In this document: in pieces, positions 1 through 9,191 of the stretch
How positions within the stretch are numbered: the stretch's first letter is position 1
Layout of the letters: the number at the start of each line of letters is the position of its first letter
DNA from: Clostridiales bacterium
GTDB taxonomy: Bacteria > Bacillota > Clostridia > Lachnospirales > Lachnospiraceae
NCBI GenBank assembly: GCA_020859995.1
Contig: JAJBVE010000023.1
Location: 1-60,881, forward strand
Direction of reading: 5' to 3'
DNA length: 60,881 nucleotides
Translations under genes and position numbers: made by a program
The notes under the pieces: model-generated
What the model was told of the DNA's origin: nothing
What the model saw: the letters and a program-made list of their open reading frames with translations, nothing else
Databases searched by the model: none

Positions 1-25
1 GTGAGCCAGGAAACCTGCTTGGTGT
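1..25 (+). ncRNA. Probable 3' end of a cobalamin riboswitch (cut by the window start)
   Basis: The first bases contain GAGCCAGGAAACCTGC, which is almost the conserved 3' box of adenosylcobalamin riboswitches (AGCCAGGANACCTGCC). The rest of the aptamer would lie before the window. A 7-bp hairpin (ACAGCCA/TGGCTGT, 63-89) follows and could be part of the expression platform. No cobalamin-related gene follows, so the regulated gene is unknown. The call rests on one short motif. Confidence 0.5.
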
Positions 26-314
26 GAGAGAAGAGCTTCCGAGTAAAGCTGAACATTCCGGCACAGCCAATCTTATTTCTGATGGCTGTTAAAGCTTGTG
101 ATGGGGAAACAGGCACATGAAAATCAAATGGAATGTTGTCTCGAGGCAATGAGCAATACACAACTTACCTCCTTGTGTCAGAAGGATTTCTGGTGCTCCG
201 CAATCATCATGAATCCTTTTGAAACACGTACAGATGACGTTCCGCAAGCTGATCTGTACGCATGGCACAGTCTTTCGGAAACAATCCGCAATGTTTTCGG
301 AGATTGTGCCTTTT
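26..314. other. Non-coding stretch before spoIVA
   Basis: Open frames exist on both strands here, but none has a ribosome binding site or a recognisable protein. Apart from the 63-89 hairpin I see no conserved element. It could be the decayed remains of a gene once controlled by the upstream riboswitch. Confidence 0.4.
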
Positions 315-343
315 TCATATTTTTCATCCCTCCCGCATATATT
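315..343 (+). promoter_or_regulatory. SigmaE-type promoter for spoIVA
   Basis: TCATATT (315-321), a 14-base spacer and CATATATT (336-343) match the sigmaE consensus KMATATT-N14-CATACAAT well. spoIVA is a known mother-cell sigmaE gene in Bacillus and Clostridioides, so motif and gene agree. The -10 lies about 50 bp before the spoIVA ATG. Confidence 0.7.
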
Positions 344-392
344 TAAAGCAGTGACACCCACGATGTGGGCAGTATATGCAGGGGGTCTTTTT

Positions 393-1868
393 ATGGAAAA
401 ATTCGATTTATACAGAGACATCCGCACGCGGACGAACGGTGAGATCTACATAGGTGTTGTAGGCCCTGTGCGGACTGGAAAGTCAACATTCGTGAGGAAA
501 TTTATGGAGCAGATGGTTCTTCCATCCATTGGGGAGGCGGACGGGAAAACTCTCAGAGACGAATTGCCTGCAAGCGCGTCTGGAAAAACGGTTACCACAG
601 TAGAACCCAAATTTGTTCCAAAGGAGGCATTCCCAGTCGAAGTCGAAGACGGGGCTGCAATGAAAATACGACTGGTGGACTGTGTAGGGTTTCTCGTACC
701 GGGAGCAGAAGGCGTGACAGAGGATGGGAAAGCCCGAATGGTAAAGACTCCATGGAACTCCCATCCGATTCCTTTCGAAGAAGCCGCTCGAACTGGCACC
801 AAAAAAGTGATCACCGACCATGCTACGGTTGGCCTGGTCATTACTTCAGACGGAAGTTTTGGAGAATTACCCAGAAAGAGCTTTTTAGAAGCGGAAAAAG
901 AAACGATCGGGCTGCTAAGACAGATGGGAAAACCATTTTTTGTGATAGTGAATTCCTCCCGGCCACACTCCAGGGAAGCTGAGACTGTTTCTAAACAGAT
1001 TTCTGAAAATTATGGAGTACACACAATGATTCTGGATTGTGAGCAGATGGGCGCGGCCGAGCTTCGCATGGTCCTGGAACAGTTCCTGATGGAATTCCCT
1101 CTTACACGAGTAAGTTTTCAGTTACCAAAATGGGTAGAAACGCTGGAAGACGGGCATTGGCTGAAACAATCTCTTTTCGAAGCTGTGAAAAAGGCAATGC
1201 AGTCAGTTCATACCATGCGCGATATCACAAAAATGGGAAGTATATTTCCAGTTGAATGTAAAAATATTACGCAGGCCCAGTTGGTACAGACAAATCTGAA
1301 TGATGGAAGTGCGCAGGTGCTGCTGTCCCTGCCTGGTTCTTTATATTATGAAATATTAAGTGAAATGACAGGGGCGAATATTAACAGTGAGTATCAGCTG
1401 ATATCATTGATCAGGGAGATGTCCATAAAGAAAAAGGAGTATGATGCCGTCGCGCAGGCTCTTGCTTCTGTCCGCGCTACCGGATATGGAACAATTGCGC
1501 CTTTGAGAGAAGAAATTACAATGAGAGAGCCGGTGATTATCAGGCAGGGCAATCGTTATGGTGTGAAAATCGCGGCAGAGGCGCCGTCGATCCATCTGAT
1601 CCGCGCGGATGTGACCGCGGAGGTATCTCCGATAGTGGGAAGTGAAGAGCAGGCAAAAGATCTGGTCTCTTATATCAGCGGGAAGGAAAATAGAAGTGAG
1701 GAAATGTGGAATACGCTGATTTTTGGAAAATCTGTTGATCAGCTTGTAGAAGAAGGTATTCGCGCAAAGTTGTCTTCTGTGAACGAGGAATGTCAGAAAA
1801 AGCTTCAAAATGCCATGCGGCGGATCGTAAATGAGACAAATGGGAAAATAATATTTATAATTATTTAA
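393..1868 (+). CDS. spoIVA: Stage IV sporulation protein A (spore coat morphogenetic ATPase)
   Basis: SpoIVA polymerises with ATP hydrolysis on the outer forespore membrane and forms the base on which the spore coat is built; it acts in the mother cell. The N-terminus MEKFDLYRDI and the Walker A motif GPVRTGKS (residues 24-31) match the family, as do the later stretches around TPWNSHPIPFEEAA and TSDGSFGELPR. The ATG at 393 gives 491 residues, the usual length. The frame stays open to 219, but those residues have no SpoIVA similarity. The C-terminus, KIIFIII, is hydrophobic as expected for the membrane-targeting end. A sigmaE-type promoter lies at 315-343. Confidence 0.96.
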   Translation: MEKFDLYRDIRTRTNGEIYIGVVGPVRTGKSTFVRKFMEQMVLPSIGEADGKTLRDELPASASGKTVTTVEPKFVPKEAFPVEVEDGAAMKIRLVDCVGFLVPGAEGVTEDGKARMVKTPWNSHPIPFEEAARTGTKKVITDHATVGLVITSDGSFGELPRKSFLEAEKETIGLLRQMGKPFFVIVNSSRPHSREAETVSKQISENYGVHTMILDCEQMGAAELRMVLEQFLMEFPLTRVSFQLPKWVETLEDGHWLKQSLFEAVKKAMQSVHTMRDITKMGSIFPVECKNITQAQLVQTNLNDGSAQVLLSLPGSLYYEILSEMTGANINSEYQLISLIREMSIKKKEYDAVAQALASVRATGYGTIAPLREEITMREPVIIRQGNRYGVKIAAEAPSIHLIRADVTAEVSPIVGSEEQAKDLVSYISGKENRSEEMWNTLIFGKSVDQLVEEGIRAKLSSVNEECQKKLQNAMRRIVNETNGKIIFIII

Positions 1869-1876
1869 GTTAGTAA

Positions 1877-1905
1877 TTGACATTTTAAATAAAGTAGCAT
1901 ATAAT
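1877..1905 (+). promoter_or_regulatory. Perfect consensus sigmaA promoter
   Basis: TTGACA (1877-1882), 17 bases, TATAAT (1900-1905). The leader of about 125 nt to the next start contains a CGGCAAA/TTTGCCG hairpin near 1966-1984. It should drive the SleB-type hydrolase gene strongly in vegetative cells. Confidence 0.8.
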
Positions 1906-2036
1906 ATGAATAAAATATTACAAATTATTAAATTTAGTTTCAAAAAAGACTGGCGGAATGGTTTGCGGCAAATCTTTTTGCCGTTCACTAAAAGCAGCAG
2001 ATCGAAGGATTTGCGGGTATTTGCGAGGAAATGTAC

Positions 2037-3281
2037 ATGACAGTTCAAAACACGTGCAGAAAAAGGCTGATCGTAGCAGGATTCTTTTTTATCCTGATGT
2101 TTTTATGCATTCATGTGAAAGCAGACGCGGCCTGGAAACAGAATACCGATGGGAGTTATTCATGGTACAGCAGCAGCGGAAAACTTGCCCGGAGCAAGTG
2201 GATCAAGAGTAAATATTATGTGGATGCCGACGGCATTCGCGTGACCGGACTGCAGAAAATTGGAGACAACTATTATTACTTTAATAAATCAACTGGGGAA
2301 TTACTCACCGGTACCTGGATTAAATCCGGGACAAAATATTATTACGCAAGAAAAAGTGATGGCGCGCTCTATACCAGCTGTCGGAAAAAAATCAGCGGAT
2401 ATTATTACTATTTTAACGCGAAAGGTGTCCGCACTTCAGGGAAGAAGACAATAAACGGAAAGACCTATTATTTTGCCAAATCTACTGGTAAGATGGTAAC
2501 GGAGAAATGGGTCAGTATCAGTAAAAAATATTATTACTTCGGCAGTGACGGAGTAATGGTAAAAAGTTCCTGGGTCGGCAGGTATTATGTCGATTCGAAA
2601 GGAGTTCGCCTGACCAGTCAGTGGAAGGGCAGCAAGTACCTTGGAAGTGATGGACAATGCGTTTCCGGCCTTCAGGAAATTGATGGTGTATACTACTACT
2701 TTAATACCAAAACTTATAAAAAAGTTACGAATAAAACGGTTACCATTGGACTGTATACATATGAGTTTGACAGCACGGGTGCCGGTACTCTCACTCTGGT
2801 AAACGGGCGGGAGCTCGCTTCCATCTCTGTAGAAGAAACCTACTATACGGATGATATCGTGGACGATGAAACTCTGCTGGCGGCAATTATCTACTGTGAG
2901 GCGGGCAATCAGTCCTATACCGGGCAGCTGGCTGTTGGCATAGTGATCCTGAACCGGCTTAACAGTGATTTGTTCCAGGCTTCTACTTTACGGGAAGTGA
3001 TCTATTCGGTCAGCCAGTTTGAACCGGCTCGGAACGGCCGGCTGACAAGCGCGCTTACCGGCGCTATCACTGTAAGTTCCAGCTGCCAAAAAGCCGCCAA
3101 GAAGCTGATCACTCTTAATGAAAAATATAAAATCGGCAAGACTCCGACCCTGACTGTAGATGGGGAAAAAGTAAAATTTACTTATCTGTTTTTTATGACT
3201 CCCGCAGCATATAAAAGGCTTGGATTGACAGCTGAGTATCTGACGATTGGCGGCCATGTGTTCTTTAAGACGTGGAAATAA
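2037..3281 (+). CDS. Secreted cell wall hydrolase: wall-binding repeats plus SleB-type domain
   Basis: The product has a signal peptide (hydrophobic VAGFFFILMFLCI, then KADAA), about ten aromatic wall-binding repeats of the CW-binding_1 type (GxxYYYxxxGxxxTG, roughly residues 30-260), and a C-terminal SleB/Hydrolase_2 domain with LLAAIIYCEAGNQSYTGQLA (the family's catalytic Glu is in YCEAG). SleB-family enzymes cleave peptidoglycan, classically spore cortex. The ATG at 2037 is preferred over 2031 because GAGGAA (2025-2030) is then 6 bases away. The consensus sigmaA promoter and the binding repeats suggest a growth-phase wall-remodelling enzyme rather than a germination enzyme. The exact substrate is not evident. 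Confidence 0.85.
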   Translation: MTVQNTCRKRLIVAGFFFILMFLCIHVKADAAWKQNTDGSYSWYSSSGKLARSKWIKSKYYVDADGIRVTGLQKIGDNYYYFNKSTGELLTGTWIKSGTKYYYARKSDGALYTSCRKKISGYYYYFNAKGVRTSGKKTINGKTYYFAKSTGKMVTEKWVSISKKYYYFGSDGVMVKSSWVGRYYVDSKGVRLTSQWKGSKYLGSDGQCVSGLQEIDGVYYYFNTKTYKKVTNKTVTIGLYTYEFDSTGAGTLTLVNGRELASISVEETYYTDDIVDDETLLAAIIYCEAGNQSYTGQLAVGIVILNRLNSDLFQASTLREVIYSVSQFEPARNGRLTSALTGAITVSSSCQKAAKKLITLNEKYKIGKTPTLTVDGEKVKFTYLFFMTPAAYKRLGLTAEYLTIGGHVFFKTWK

Positions 3282-3357
3282 ACGTCCAGAATGAAGGAAA
3301 ATACCGTATAATTAATAACGGTAAAATGACACGCAAAGATCGAAAAGAAAGCCGAAG

Positions 3358-3402
3358 TGAAAAAAGGATGGAATCGAACATATGATTGATTTTGTCCTTT
3401 TT
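3358..3402 (+). terminator. Intrinsic terminator after the wall hydrolase
   Basis: A stem of AAAAAGGA with TCCTTTTTT, with an inner AATC/GATT pairing, ends in a T run. It overlaps the promoter of the next gene. Confidence 0.6.
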
Positions 3403-3414
3403 TTATGCTATAGT
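3386..3414 (+). promoter_or_regulatory. SigmaA-type promoter for the NusG-II protein
   Basis: TTGATT (3386-3391), 17 bases, TATAGT (3409-3414). The -35 lies within the descending arm of the preceding terminator, so termination and initiation share sequence. Confidence 0.6.
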
Positions 3415-3488
3415 AAACATCGTTGGCTATTCGCCATAGAATTCCTTCGCGTCTTTTTGACGGATGATTGCTCAATCAGGAGAGACAG

Positions 3489-3848
3489 ATGAAAAAAGCG
3501 GATATAAAACTGATTTTAATTGTAGGAGTTCTGTGTGCCATATTTTTTATCTGGCGAATCTGTACACAGAGCACAGGAAAAACTGTGGTTGTGCAGGTCA
3601 ACGGGACAACCTGGGGGACCTATTCCCTGTCCAGGGATCAGACGATCGAGATTAACGGCACCAATGTACTGGTCATAAAAGATGGTGAGGCCTATATGTC
3701 TGAGGCCAGCTGCCCAGACGGATTGTGTATCAGTCAGGGGCACATTTCCATCGTTGGTACGATGATTGTCTGTTTGCCAAATCGTGTGGTGGTTCAGGTT
3801 ACAGAAGATGACGCAAATGAAGATGGACTGGACGCGGTAACTGGATAA
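3489..3848 (+). CDS. NusG domain II-containing membrane-anchored protein
   Basis: A small protein of 119 residues with one N-terminal membrane segment (LILIVGVLCAIFFIW) and an extracytoplasmic beta domain of the NusG_II family, including the typical SCPDGLC motif and the VCLPNRVVV strand. Members usually neighbour Gx-transporter-like genes and FMN-transferase or Rnf-type genes; their role is not established. The ATG at 3489 has AGGAGA at 3478-3483; the longer frame from 3468 has no binding site. The next gene codes for such a Gx transporter, so the pair is probably co-transcribed. Confidence 0.82.
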   Translation: MKKADIKLILIVGVLCAIFFIWRICTQSTGKTVVVQVNGTTWGTYSLSRDQTIEINGTNVLVIKDGEAYMSEASCPDGLCISQGHISIVGTMIVCLPNRVVVQVTEDDANEDGLDAVTG

Positions 3849-3916
3849 AGGTTTCTTTTATGCCTGGGACCTGTTCATTTTAGTCACACATGGATGTCTA
3901 TATCAGAGGATGATTT

Positions 3917-4447
3917 ATGAAATACAAAACAGCTTATCTGGGAATGTTTACCGCGCTGGCTATGATACTCAGCTACGTAGAGTCTCTGTTTCCTTCTTTT
4001 TACGGAATACCCGGCGTAAAGCTGGGGCTGGCGAACAGCATGTCACTGGTGATACTTTTTTTAATCGGTACTTCGGGAGCATTCTGTGTATCTGTATTGC
4101 GCGTGATTCTATCAGGGTTTTTATTTGGAAACCTGTTTTCCATTGCCTATAGTCTGGCTGGTGCCCTGCTGAGCCTGTCAGTGATGGCAATCGCCAAAAA
4201 GACCAGGACTTTTTCCGTGGTTGGTATCAGCATGCTGGGAGGGATATCTCATAATGTCGGACAGCTCCTTGTCGCGATCTTTCTGGTGGAAAATCTGAAT
4301 CTGCTCTATTATCTGCCTTTGCTGCTTTTGTCTGGACTGTTGACGGGGCTGATTATTGGGATTCTTTCCAGGGAAATATTGAAACGTCTGCCAGGAGATT
4401 TATTAAAGAAGAACTCTGTGCCTGACTCCGGCAACGACAACACCTGA
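3917..4447 (+). CDS. Gx transporter family / heptaprenyl diphosphate synthase component I-like membrane protein
   Basis: A protein of 176 residues with five or six hydrophobic segments and the family signature GIPGVKLGLANSMSLV near residue 30. The family carries the name heptaprenyl diphosphate synthase component I, but most members are ECF-type S-component-like membrane proteins of unknown substrate. It follows the NusG-II gene by 68 bp. Enzymatic activity should not be assumed: no prenyl-synthase DDxxD motif is present. Confidence 0.8.
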   Translation: MKYKTAYLGMFTALAMILSYVESLFPSFYGIPGVKLGLANSMSLVILFLIGTSGAFCVSVLRVILSGFLFGNLFSIAYSLAGALLSLSVMAIAKKTRTFSVVGISMLGGISHNVGQLLVAIFLVENLNLLYYLPLLLLSGLLTGLIIGILSREILKRLPGDLLKKNSVPDSGNDNT

Positions 4448-4519
4448 AAATTTCACAGCATTTGACGGCATTGGATCTATGTCTGATAAATGGAAATGAC
4501 TACAGGAGGGCAAGTTTAA

Positions 4520-5128
4520 ATGATAGCATATTTAAAAGGAACAGTAGCTTCTGTTTCGGAATCAGTTCTGATTCTGGATGTGAATCAGGTGGGCTACCGG
4601 ATTTTTATTTCTTCTCGTGACGCGCGGGAAATGCCGCCGCGCGGACAGGAAACAAAGGTATATATCTGGATGAGTGTCAGCCAGGACGCGATTCGCCTTT
4701 ATGGATTCCTGAAAGAGGAAGACCAGGATTTGTTTAAGCTGCTGATTAATGTAAGCGGTGTCGGTCCAAAGGCTGCTCTTGGAATCCTCTCCGCACTGAC
4801 AGCGGATGACCTGCGTTTTGCTGTCCTTTCAGATGACGCGAAAACGATCACACAGGCTCCGGGCATTGGAGCGAAAAGCGCGAAAAAGATTATTCTTGAA
4901 TTAAAGGACAAGCTGAGTCTCGAAGACGCGTTTGAACATAAATTAGCTTCCACGGAATCGGCTTCCGCGGGGAACACCATTCATTCGAACGCGGCGGATG
5001 AGGCAGTGCAGGCACTTGCGGCGCTTGGCTATTCATCCAGTGAAGCGCTGCGTGCGGTCAGAAAATGTGCTGTTACAGAGGATATGGATACCGAGACAAT
5101 TTTAAAGCTGGCGCTGAAACAAATCTGA
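4520..5128 (+). CDS. ruvA: Holliday junction branch-migration protein RuvA
   Basis: RuvA tetramers bind four-way junctions and load the RuvB motor. The 202-residue product has the N-terminal OB fold (MIAYLKGTVASV), the helix-hairpin-helix repeats (ISGVGPKAALGIL-like at about residue 75 and PGIGAKSAKKIILELKDKL at about 112) and the C-terminal RuvB-binding domain (DEAVQALAALGYSSSEALRAV). AGGAGGG precedes the ATG. ruvB follows after 105 bp, the standard ruvAB pair. Confidence 0.97.
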   Translation: MIAYLKGTVASVSESVLILDVNQVGYRIFISSRDAREMPPRGQETKVYIWMSVSQDAIRLYGFLKEEDQDLFKLLINVSGVGPKAALGILSALTADDLRFAVLSDDAKTITQAPGIGAKSAKKIILELKDKLSLEDAFEHKLASTESASAGNTIHSNAADEAVQALAALGYSSSEALRAVRKCAVTEDMDTETILKLALKQI

Positions 5129-5233
5129 GTATTGCGATAGAAGCAGACCGCGCGCAAGCGAGGGTCTTTACTGACCAGGATACAGAATGTTGTTGTGGTA
5201 CGCCGCAAAGACCGGCGGGCAGGGAGGATTTGC

Positions 5234-6229
5234 ATGGCAAAACGAGTGATCGCTACTGACGCGACAGAAGAAGATATCCGGTTGGATGCAGGGCTGCGTC
5301 CGCGTCTTTTACAGGATTATATCGGACAGGAAAAAGTGAAAAGTACATTAAAAATATATATAGAAGCCGCAAAGGCCAGGGGAGACGCGCTGGACCATGT
5401 CCTTTTTTACGGGCCTCCTGGTCTGGGGAAAACGACGCTTGCCTGCATTATCGCGAATGAGATGGATGTAAATATTAAAATTACGTCTGGTCCTGCGATC
5501 GAAAAACCGGGAGAAATGGCCGCCATTCTGAATAATCTGCAGGAAGGGGATGTCCTTTTTGTCGATGAAATTCACCGCCTGAACAGGCAGGTTGAGGAAG
5601 TCCTATATCCGGCTATGGAGGATTTTGCCATTGATATCGTAATTGGAAAAGGGTCCGCGGCACGTTCTGTAAGACTGGATCTGCCGCATTATACATTGAT
5701 TGGGGCTACGACCAGGGCCGGCATGCTCAGCGCGCCGCTCAGAGATCGCTTCGGAGTGGTGAATCATCTGGACTATTACTCTGAAAAAGAATTGCAGACG
5801 ATCGTTCAGCGTTCGGCTGCCGTGCTGCAGGTGGACATTGACAACCGCGGCGCCCTGGAAATTGCGCGCCGCTCCCGAGGAACGCCAAGGCTTTCCAACC
5901 GCATGCTGAAGCGTGTCAGAGATTATGCCCAGGTGCGTTATGACGGACGTATTACTGCTGCCATAGCTTCTGAAGCGCTGGATCTGCTGGAAGTGGATCG
6001 ATTCGGTCTGGATTCCGTTGATCGTTCCATCCTGACCCTCATGATCGATAAATTCGACGGAGGTCCGGTGGGCCTGGATACGTTATCTGCCGCGATCGGA
6101 GAAGATTCAGGTACAATTGAAGACGTTTATGAACCATATCTGATAAAAAATGGCTTTATTAATCGTACGCCTAAAGGAAGGGTAGTAACCCCTCTGGCGA
6201 GGGAGCATATTTTGGAAACGGGGAAATAG
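5234..6229 (+). CDS. ruvB: Holliday junction branch-migration DNA helicase RuvB
   Basis: The hexameric AAA+ motor that pulls DNA through the RuvA-bound junction. The 331-residue product contains Walker [10 protein letters not shown], Walker [12 protein letters not shown], sensor 1 IGATTRAG, the arginine-finger segment APLRDRFG and a C-terminal winged helix ([12 protein letters not shown]). The ATG at 5234 has GGGAGG 7 bases upstream and begins MAKRVI; the frame open back to 5195 has no support. Confidence 0.97.
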   Translation: MAKRVIATDATEEDIRLDAGLRPRLLQDYIGQEKVKSTLKIYIEAAKARGDALDHVLFYGPPGLGKTTLACIIANEMDVNIKITSGPAIEKPGEMAAILNNLQEGDVLFVDEIHRLNRQVEEVLYPAMEDFAIDIVIGKGSAARSVRLDLPHYTLIGATTRAGMLSAPLRDRFGVVNHLDYYSEKELQTIVQRSAAVLQVDIDNRGALEIARRSRGTPRLSNRMLKRVRDYAQVRYDGRITAAIASEALDLLEVDRFGLDSVDRSILTLMIDKFDGGPVGLDTLSAAIGEDSGTIEDVYEPYLIKNGFINRTPKGRVVTPLAREHILETGK

Positions 6230-6239
6230 AAAGAAGTAG

Positions 6240-6268
6240 TTGTAATTTCGCGAATCAGCGTTTATAAT
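6240..6268 (+). promoter_or_regulatory. SigmaA-type promoter for zapA
   Basis: TTGTAA (6240-6245), 17 bases, TATAAT (6263-6268), immediately after ruvB. Confidence 0.7.
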
Positions 6269-6369
6269 GATTCGAACAGAGAATACAGACACTCGTGTAA
6301 CTATTCAGAACGGGTTTTCAAGCTTACAGCAGAGTTTTATGAAAACCGGAAGTATTTGGGGAGAATCAT

Positions 6370-6780
6370 ATGTCAGCCAAAAACAGTACCCAGGTGATTA
6401 TAGCCGGGAAAATATATACACTGAGCGGATATGAGAGCGAAGAATATCTGCAGCGCGTCGCAGCTTATCTGAATGGCAAAATTTCGGAACTTCGGAATCT
6501 GGACGGATACCAGAGGCTTTCCCCGGATATGAAGTCCATTCTTCTGAACCTGAATGCGGCGGACGATTATTTTAAAATGAAAAATAAAGTCGATGAGCTG
6601 GAGCAGATCCTTTCAGAAAAAGACCGGGATATCTATGAACTCCGTCATGAGATCATCAATTCTCAAATCCGCCTGGAAAACGCGCAGAAGCAGATACAGA
6701 CGCTTGAGGATCGAAGCGCGGAACTGCAAAAAGAGATTATACAATTAGAAACCCAGCTGAAGACCAGTCATAGACCGTAG
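6370..6780 (+). CDS. zapA: Cell division protein ZapA
   Basis: ZapA binds and bundles FtsZ filaments at the division ring. The 136-residue product has the ZapA globular start (VIIAGKIYTLSGYESEEYLQRVAAYLN) and a long C-terminal coiled coil (residues about 75-130, heptads rich in E, L, Q and I), longer than in many family members. A GGGGAG site precedes the ATG and the gene has its own promoter. The following U32 gene starts 92 bp later on the same strand. Confidence 0.88.
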   Translation: MSAKNSTQVIIAGKIYTLSGYESEEYLQRVAAYLNGKISELRNLDGYQRLSPDMKSILLNLNAADDYFKMKNKVDELEQILSEKDRDIYELRHEIINSQIRLENAQKQIQTLEDRSAELQKEIIQLETQLKTSHRP

Positions 6781-6872
6781 GAGGAGCTTTATAAAAACCA
6801 GGAATTCCAGCGGCAGTTGAAAATCTGAATATGATACAGGTCCGTGATTGACTGATTGAAACGGGAGGAGCC

Positions 6873-9188
6873 ATGACAGAATTGCTTGCGCCGGCAGGGT
6901 CTCTGGAGGCGCTGCGTCAGGGGGTAGACGCAGGCGCGGATGCGGTTTATATTGGCGGTCAGATGTTCGGCGCCAGAGCTTACGCGGATAATCCAGATGA
7001 AAACGGTTTGATAGAAGGTATCGAATATTGTCACCTGCGCGGCAGAAAAATATATCTTACAGTAAACACCCTATTAAAAGAACGCGAGCTGAGGAATCTG
7101 TTGATTCCCTGGCTCGTCCCATTATATAAGCATGGTCTCGATGCGGTGATTGTGCAGGATATCGGTGTGCTGCGCATTTTGCGCGAGACTTTTCCTGATC
7201 TGGAGCTTCATGCGAGTACGCAAATGAGTGTTACAACCCCCGCCGGAGCTTTGTGGCTGAAACAACATGGAGTCAGCCGTGTGGTGCCGGCCAGGGAGCT
7301 TTCACTTGCTGAAGTACAGGCAATCGCGCGTACTGGCGTGGAAGTGGAGACATTTATCCATGGCGCCATGTGCTATAGTTATTCCGGCCGCTGCCTGTTC
7401 AGCAGCGTGCTGGGCGGAAGGAGCGGAAACCGCGGCCGCTGCGCGCAGCCATGCCGACTCCCTTATGATTGCCTGAGTCTTTCTGATAAGGTTGGCACGA
7501 AGTGTTCATCCGGATCAAAAAAACATCTGCTCGGTATGAAAGACATGTGTACACTGGATATATTGCCGGAATTGATAGATTCCGGAATTTCCTCATTTAA
7601 AATTGAAGGCAGAATGAAACAGCCTCAATATACAGCCGGAGTCACAGCTATATACCGCAAGTATATGGATCTTTATGCGCAGGTCGGGCAGAATGGCTAT
7701 CTTGTAAAGGAAAAGGATCGCCAGGCTCTGCTGGATTTATTTGACCGCGGAGGCTTCTCCAGCGGATATTATTTTGTAAAAAATGGCCCTTCTATGATTA
7801 TGGAAAATCCGGCGACGGAAAGAAATACGGATAACGCCAGGCAAAAAAGCGACCGGAATCAACGATTTTTGCAAGAAAAATCTACAGTAAAAATTAATGG
7901 AGACTTAAGGATTTATCCGAATCAGCCTGTTATACTGAGGATATGGACTGCCGACCCTGGCGCTGAAAAAGTTTTTGAGGCTGAAGTTCATGGTGATTTT
8001 CCAGAAGCAGCCCGAACAAATGCTGCTACCTCCGATGACGTTTCCCGCCAGATACGAAAAACAGGCGGCACACCTTTTGAGTTTAATCAGTTAACGATTG
8101 ATCTGGCGGATGGCCTTTTCCTGCCGGTGCGAATGCTTAATGAACTGCGCAGAAATGCTCTTGAGCAGTTGAAAACACGAATTCTCAGTGAACGAGGGCA
8201 CCTGGAGAAGCGTCTGGCTTGCGGTATATACGCAGACACGGCTGCCCTTGCCGGGTCCGACGCGGATTTTTCTCAAACAGTTTTCAGGCATGTAAAAAAC
8301 ATACTTCCCTGCCTGAATATTCTTGTTACGACCATGGAGCAGCTTGACGAAGTGCTTCGCTGGAGAAAAGAGACTGCATCGGTCTGCCAGTCCTGTCATG
8401 TTGATACGATCTATCTGGATTCTTTTCTGCTGGGCGGCAGAGAAGGACTTTCAAAAGCCTGTGTTCTGTTGAAAGCGCGGATGGATATTGCGCGAAAGCT
8501 GGGAATAAAATGTATGTTTTGCCTGCCGCCTATATTAAGAGAATCGGGTCGCGCCGTATTGGAACATCCGGCTGTAAGCGATTTGCTGGGCGGTATGGAT
8601 GGATTTCTGGTACAGACGATTGACGAACTCTCCTGGCTTCGGGAGCAGCCGTTTAGCGGAGCAGTTGTTTCGGAGAGCTGCCTGTACACGTTTAATCAGG
8701 CGGCCAGAGCACAGCTTCTGGAAGAAGGCATTTCCCGCCTCACATTTCCTGCCGAGCTGAACGCGAGGGAACTTATGTCTTTGGATGGAGGCAGCAATAG
8801 TGAGCTTGTCGTCTATGGCCGGGAGGCTCTGATGCAGTCCGCTCAGTGCCTGAGAAAAAACACCTCCGGATGCAAAAATGGCGGGCTTTTGTATCTGCGA
8901 GATCGAAAGGGGATTTCGTTCCCTGTGCTTACACGTTGTCTGTTCTGCGTGAACACCATTTATAATTCGGTTCCTTTGCATCTGGCAGGGTGTTTTGATG
9001 ATATCAGGAAGATCGCTCCATCGTCCGTCCGACTCTCATTTACGATTGAGACAAGAGACGAAACAAGACACATACTGCGTATTTATGAACAGCTTTTTGA
9101 CACAATTTCATCTGGAAAGAGCCCGGTCAATCTGGCTGGCGCAGGCTTTCAAACGACGAAAGGTCACTTTAAAAGGGGAGTTGAGTAG
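6873..9188 (+). CDS. U32 family peptidase-like protein (likely tRNA/rRNA hydroxylation enzyme)
   Basis: The N-terminal half is a typical U32 barrel (MTELLAPAGSLEALRQGVDAG) with the conserved cysteine region HGAMCYSYSGRC...RGRCAQPCRLPY at about residues 160-200. Though named peptidases, the characterised members RlhA and TrhP introduce 5-hydroxy groups into 23S rRNA C2501 or tRNA U34, and these cysteines are thought to hold an iron-sulfur cluster. At 771 residues it is of the long type with a DUF3656-like second half, closest in shape to RlhA. Which RNA it acts on cannot be told from sequence alone. It ends 3 bases before the next start. Confidence 0.85.
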   Translation: MTELLAPAGSLEALRQGVDAGADAVYIGGQMFGARAYADNPDENGLIEGIEYCHLRGRKIYLTVNTLLKERELRNLLIPWLVPLYKHGLDAVIVQDIGVLRILRETFPDLELHASTQMSVTTPAGALWLKQHGVSRVVPARELSLAEVQAIARTGVEVETFIHGAMCYSYSGRCLFSSVLGGRSGNRGRCAQPCRLPYDCLSLSDKVGTKCSSGSKKHLLGMKDMCTLDILPELIDSGISSFKIEGRMKQPQYTAGVTAIYRKYMDLYAQVGQNGYLVKEKDRQALLDLFDRGGFSSGYYFVKNGPSMIMENPATERNTDNARQKSDRNQRFLQEKSTVKINGDLRIYPNQPVILRIWTADPGAEKVFEAEVHGDFPEAARTNAATSDDVSRQIRKTGGTPFEFNQLTIDLADGLFLPVRMLNELRRNALEQLKTRILSERGHLEKRLACGIYADTAALAGSDADFSQTVFRHVKNILPCLNILVTTMEQLDEVLRWRKETASVCQSCHVDTIYLDSFLLGGREGLSKACVLLKARMDIARKLGIKCMFCLPPILRESGRAVLEHPAVSDLLGGMDGFLVQTIDELSWLREQPFSGAVVSESCLYTFNQAARAQLLEEGISRLTFPAELNARELMSLDGGSNSELVVYGREALMQSAQCLRKNTSGCKNGGLLYLRDRKGISFPVLTRCLFCVNTIYNSVPLHLAGCFDDIRKIAPSSVRLSFTIETRDETRHILRIYEQLFDTISSGKSPVNLAGAGFQTTKGHFKRGVE

Positions 9189-9191
9189 CAT

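Noticed and set aside
98-346. Possible small gene before spoIVA (82 codons)
   Set aside because: No Shine-Dalgarno, no recognisable motif, and it runs through the sigmaE promoter of spoIVA.
1404-2048. Antisense frame of 214 codons over the end of spoIVA
   Set aside because: Overlaps a certain gene and a consensus promoter; the product shows no family features.
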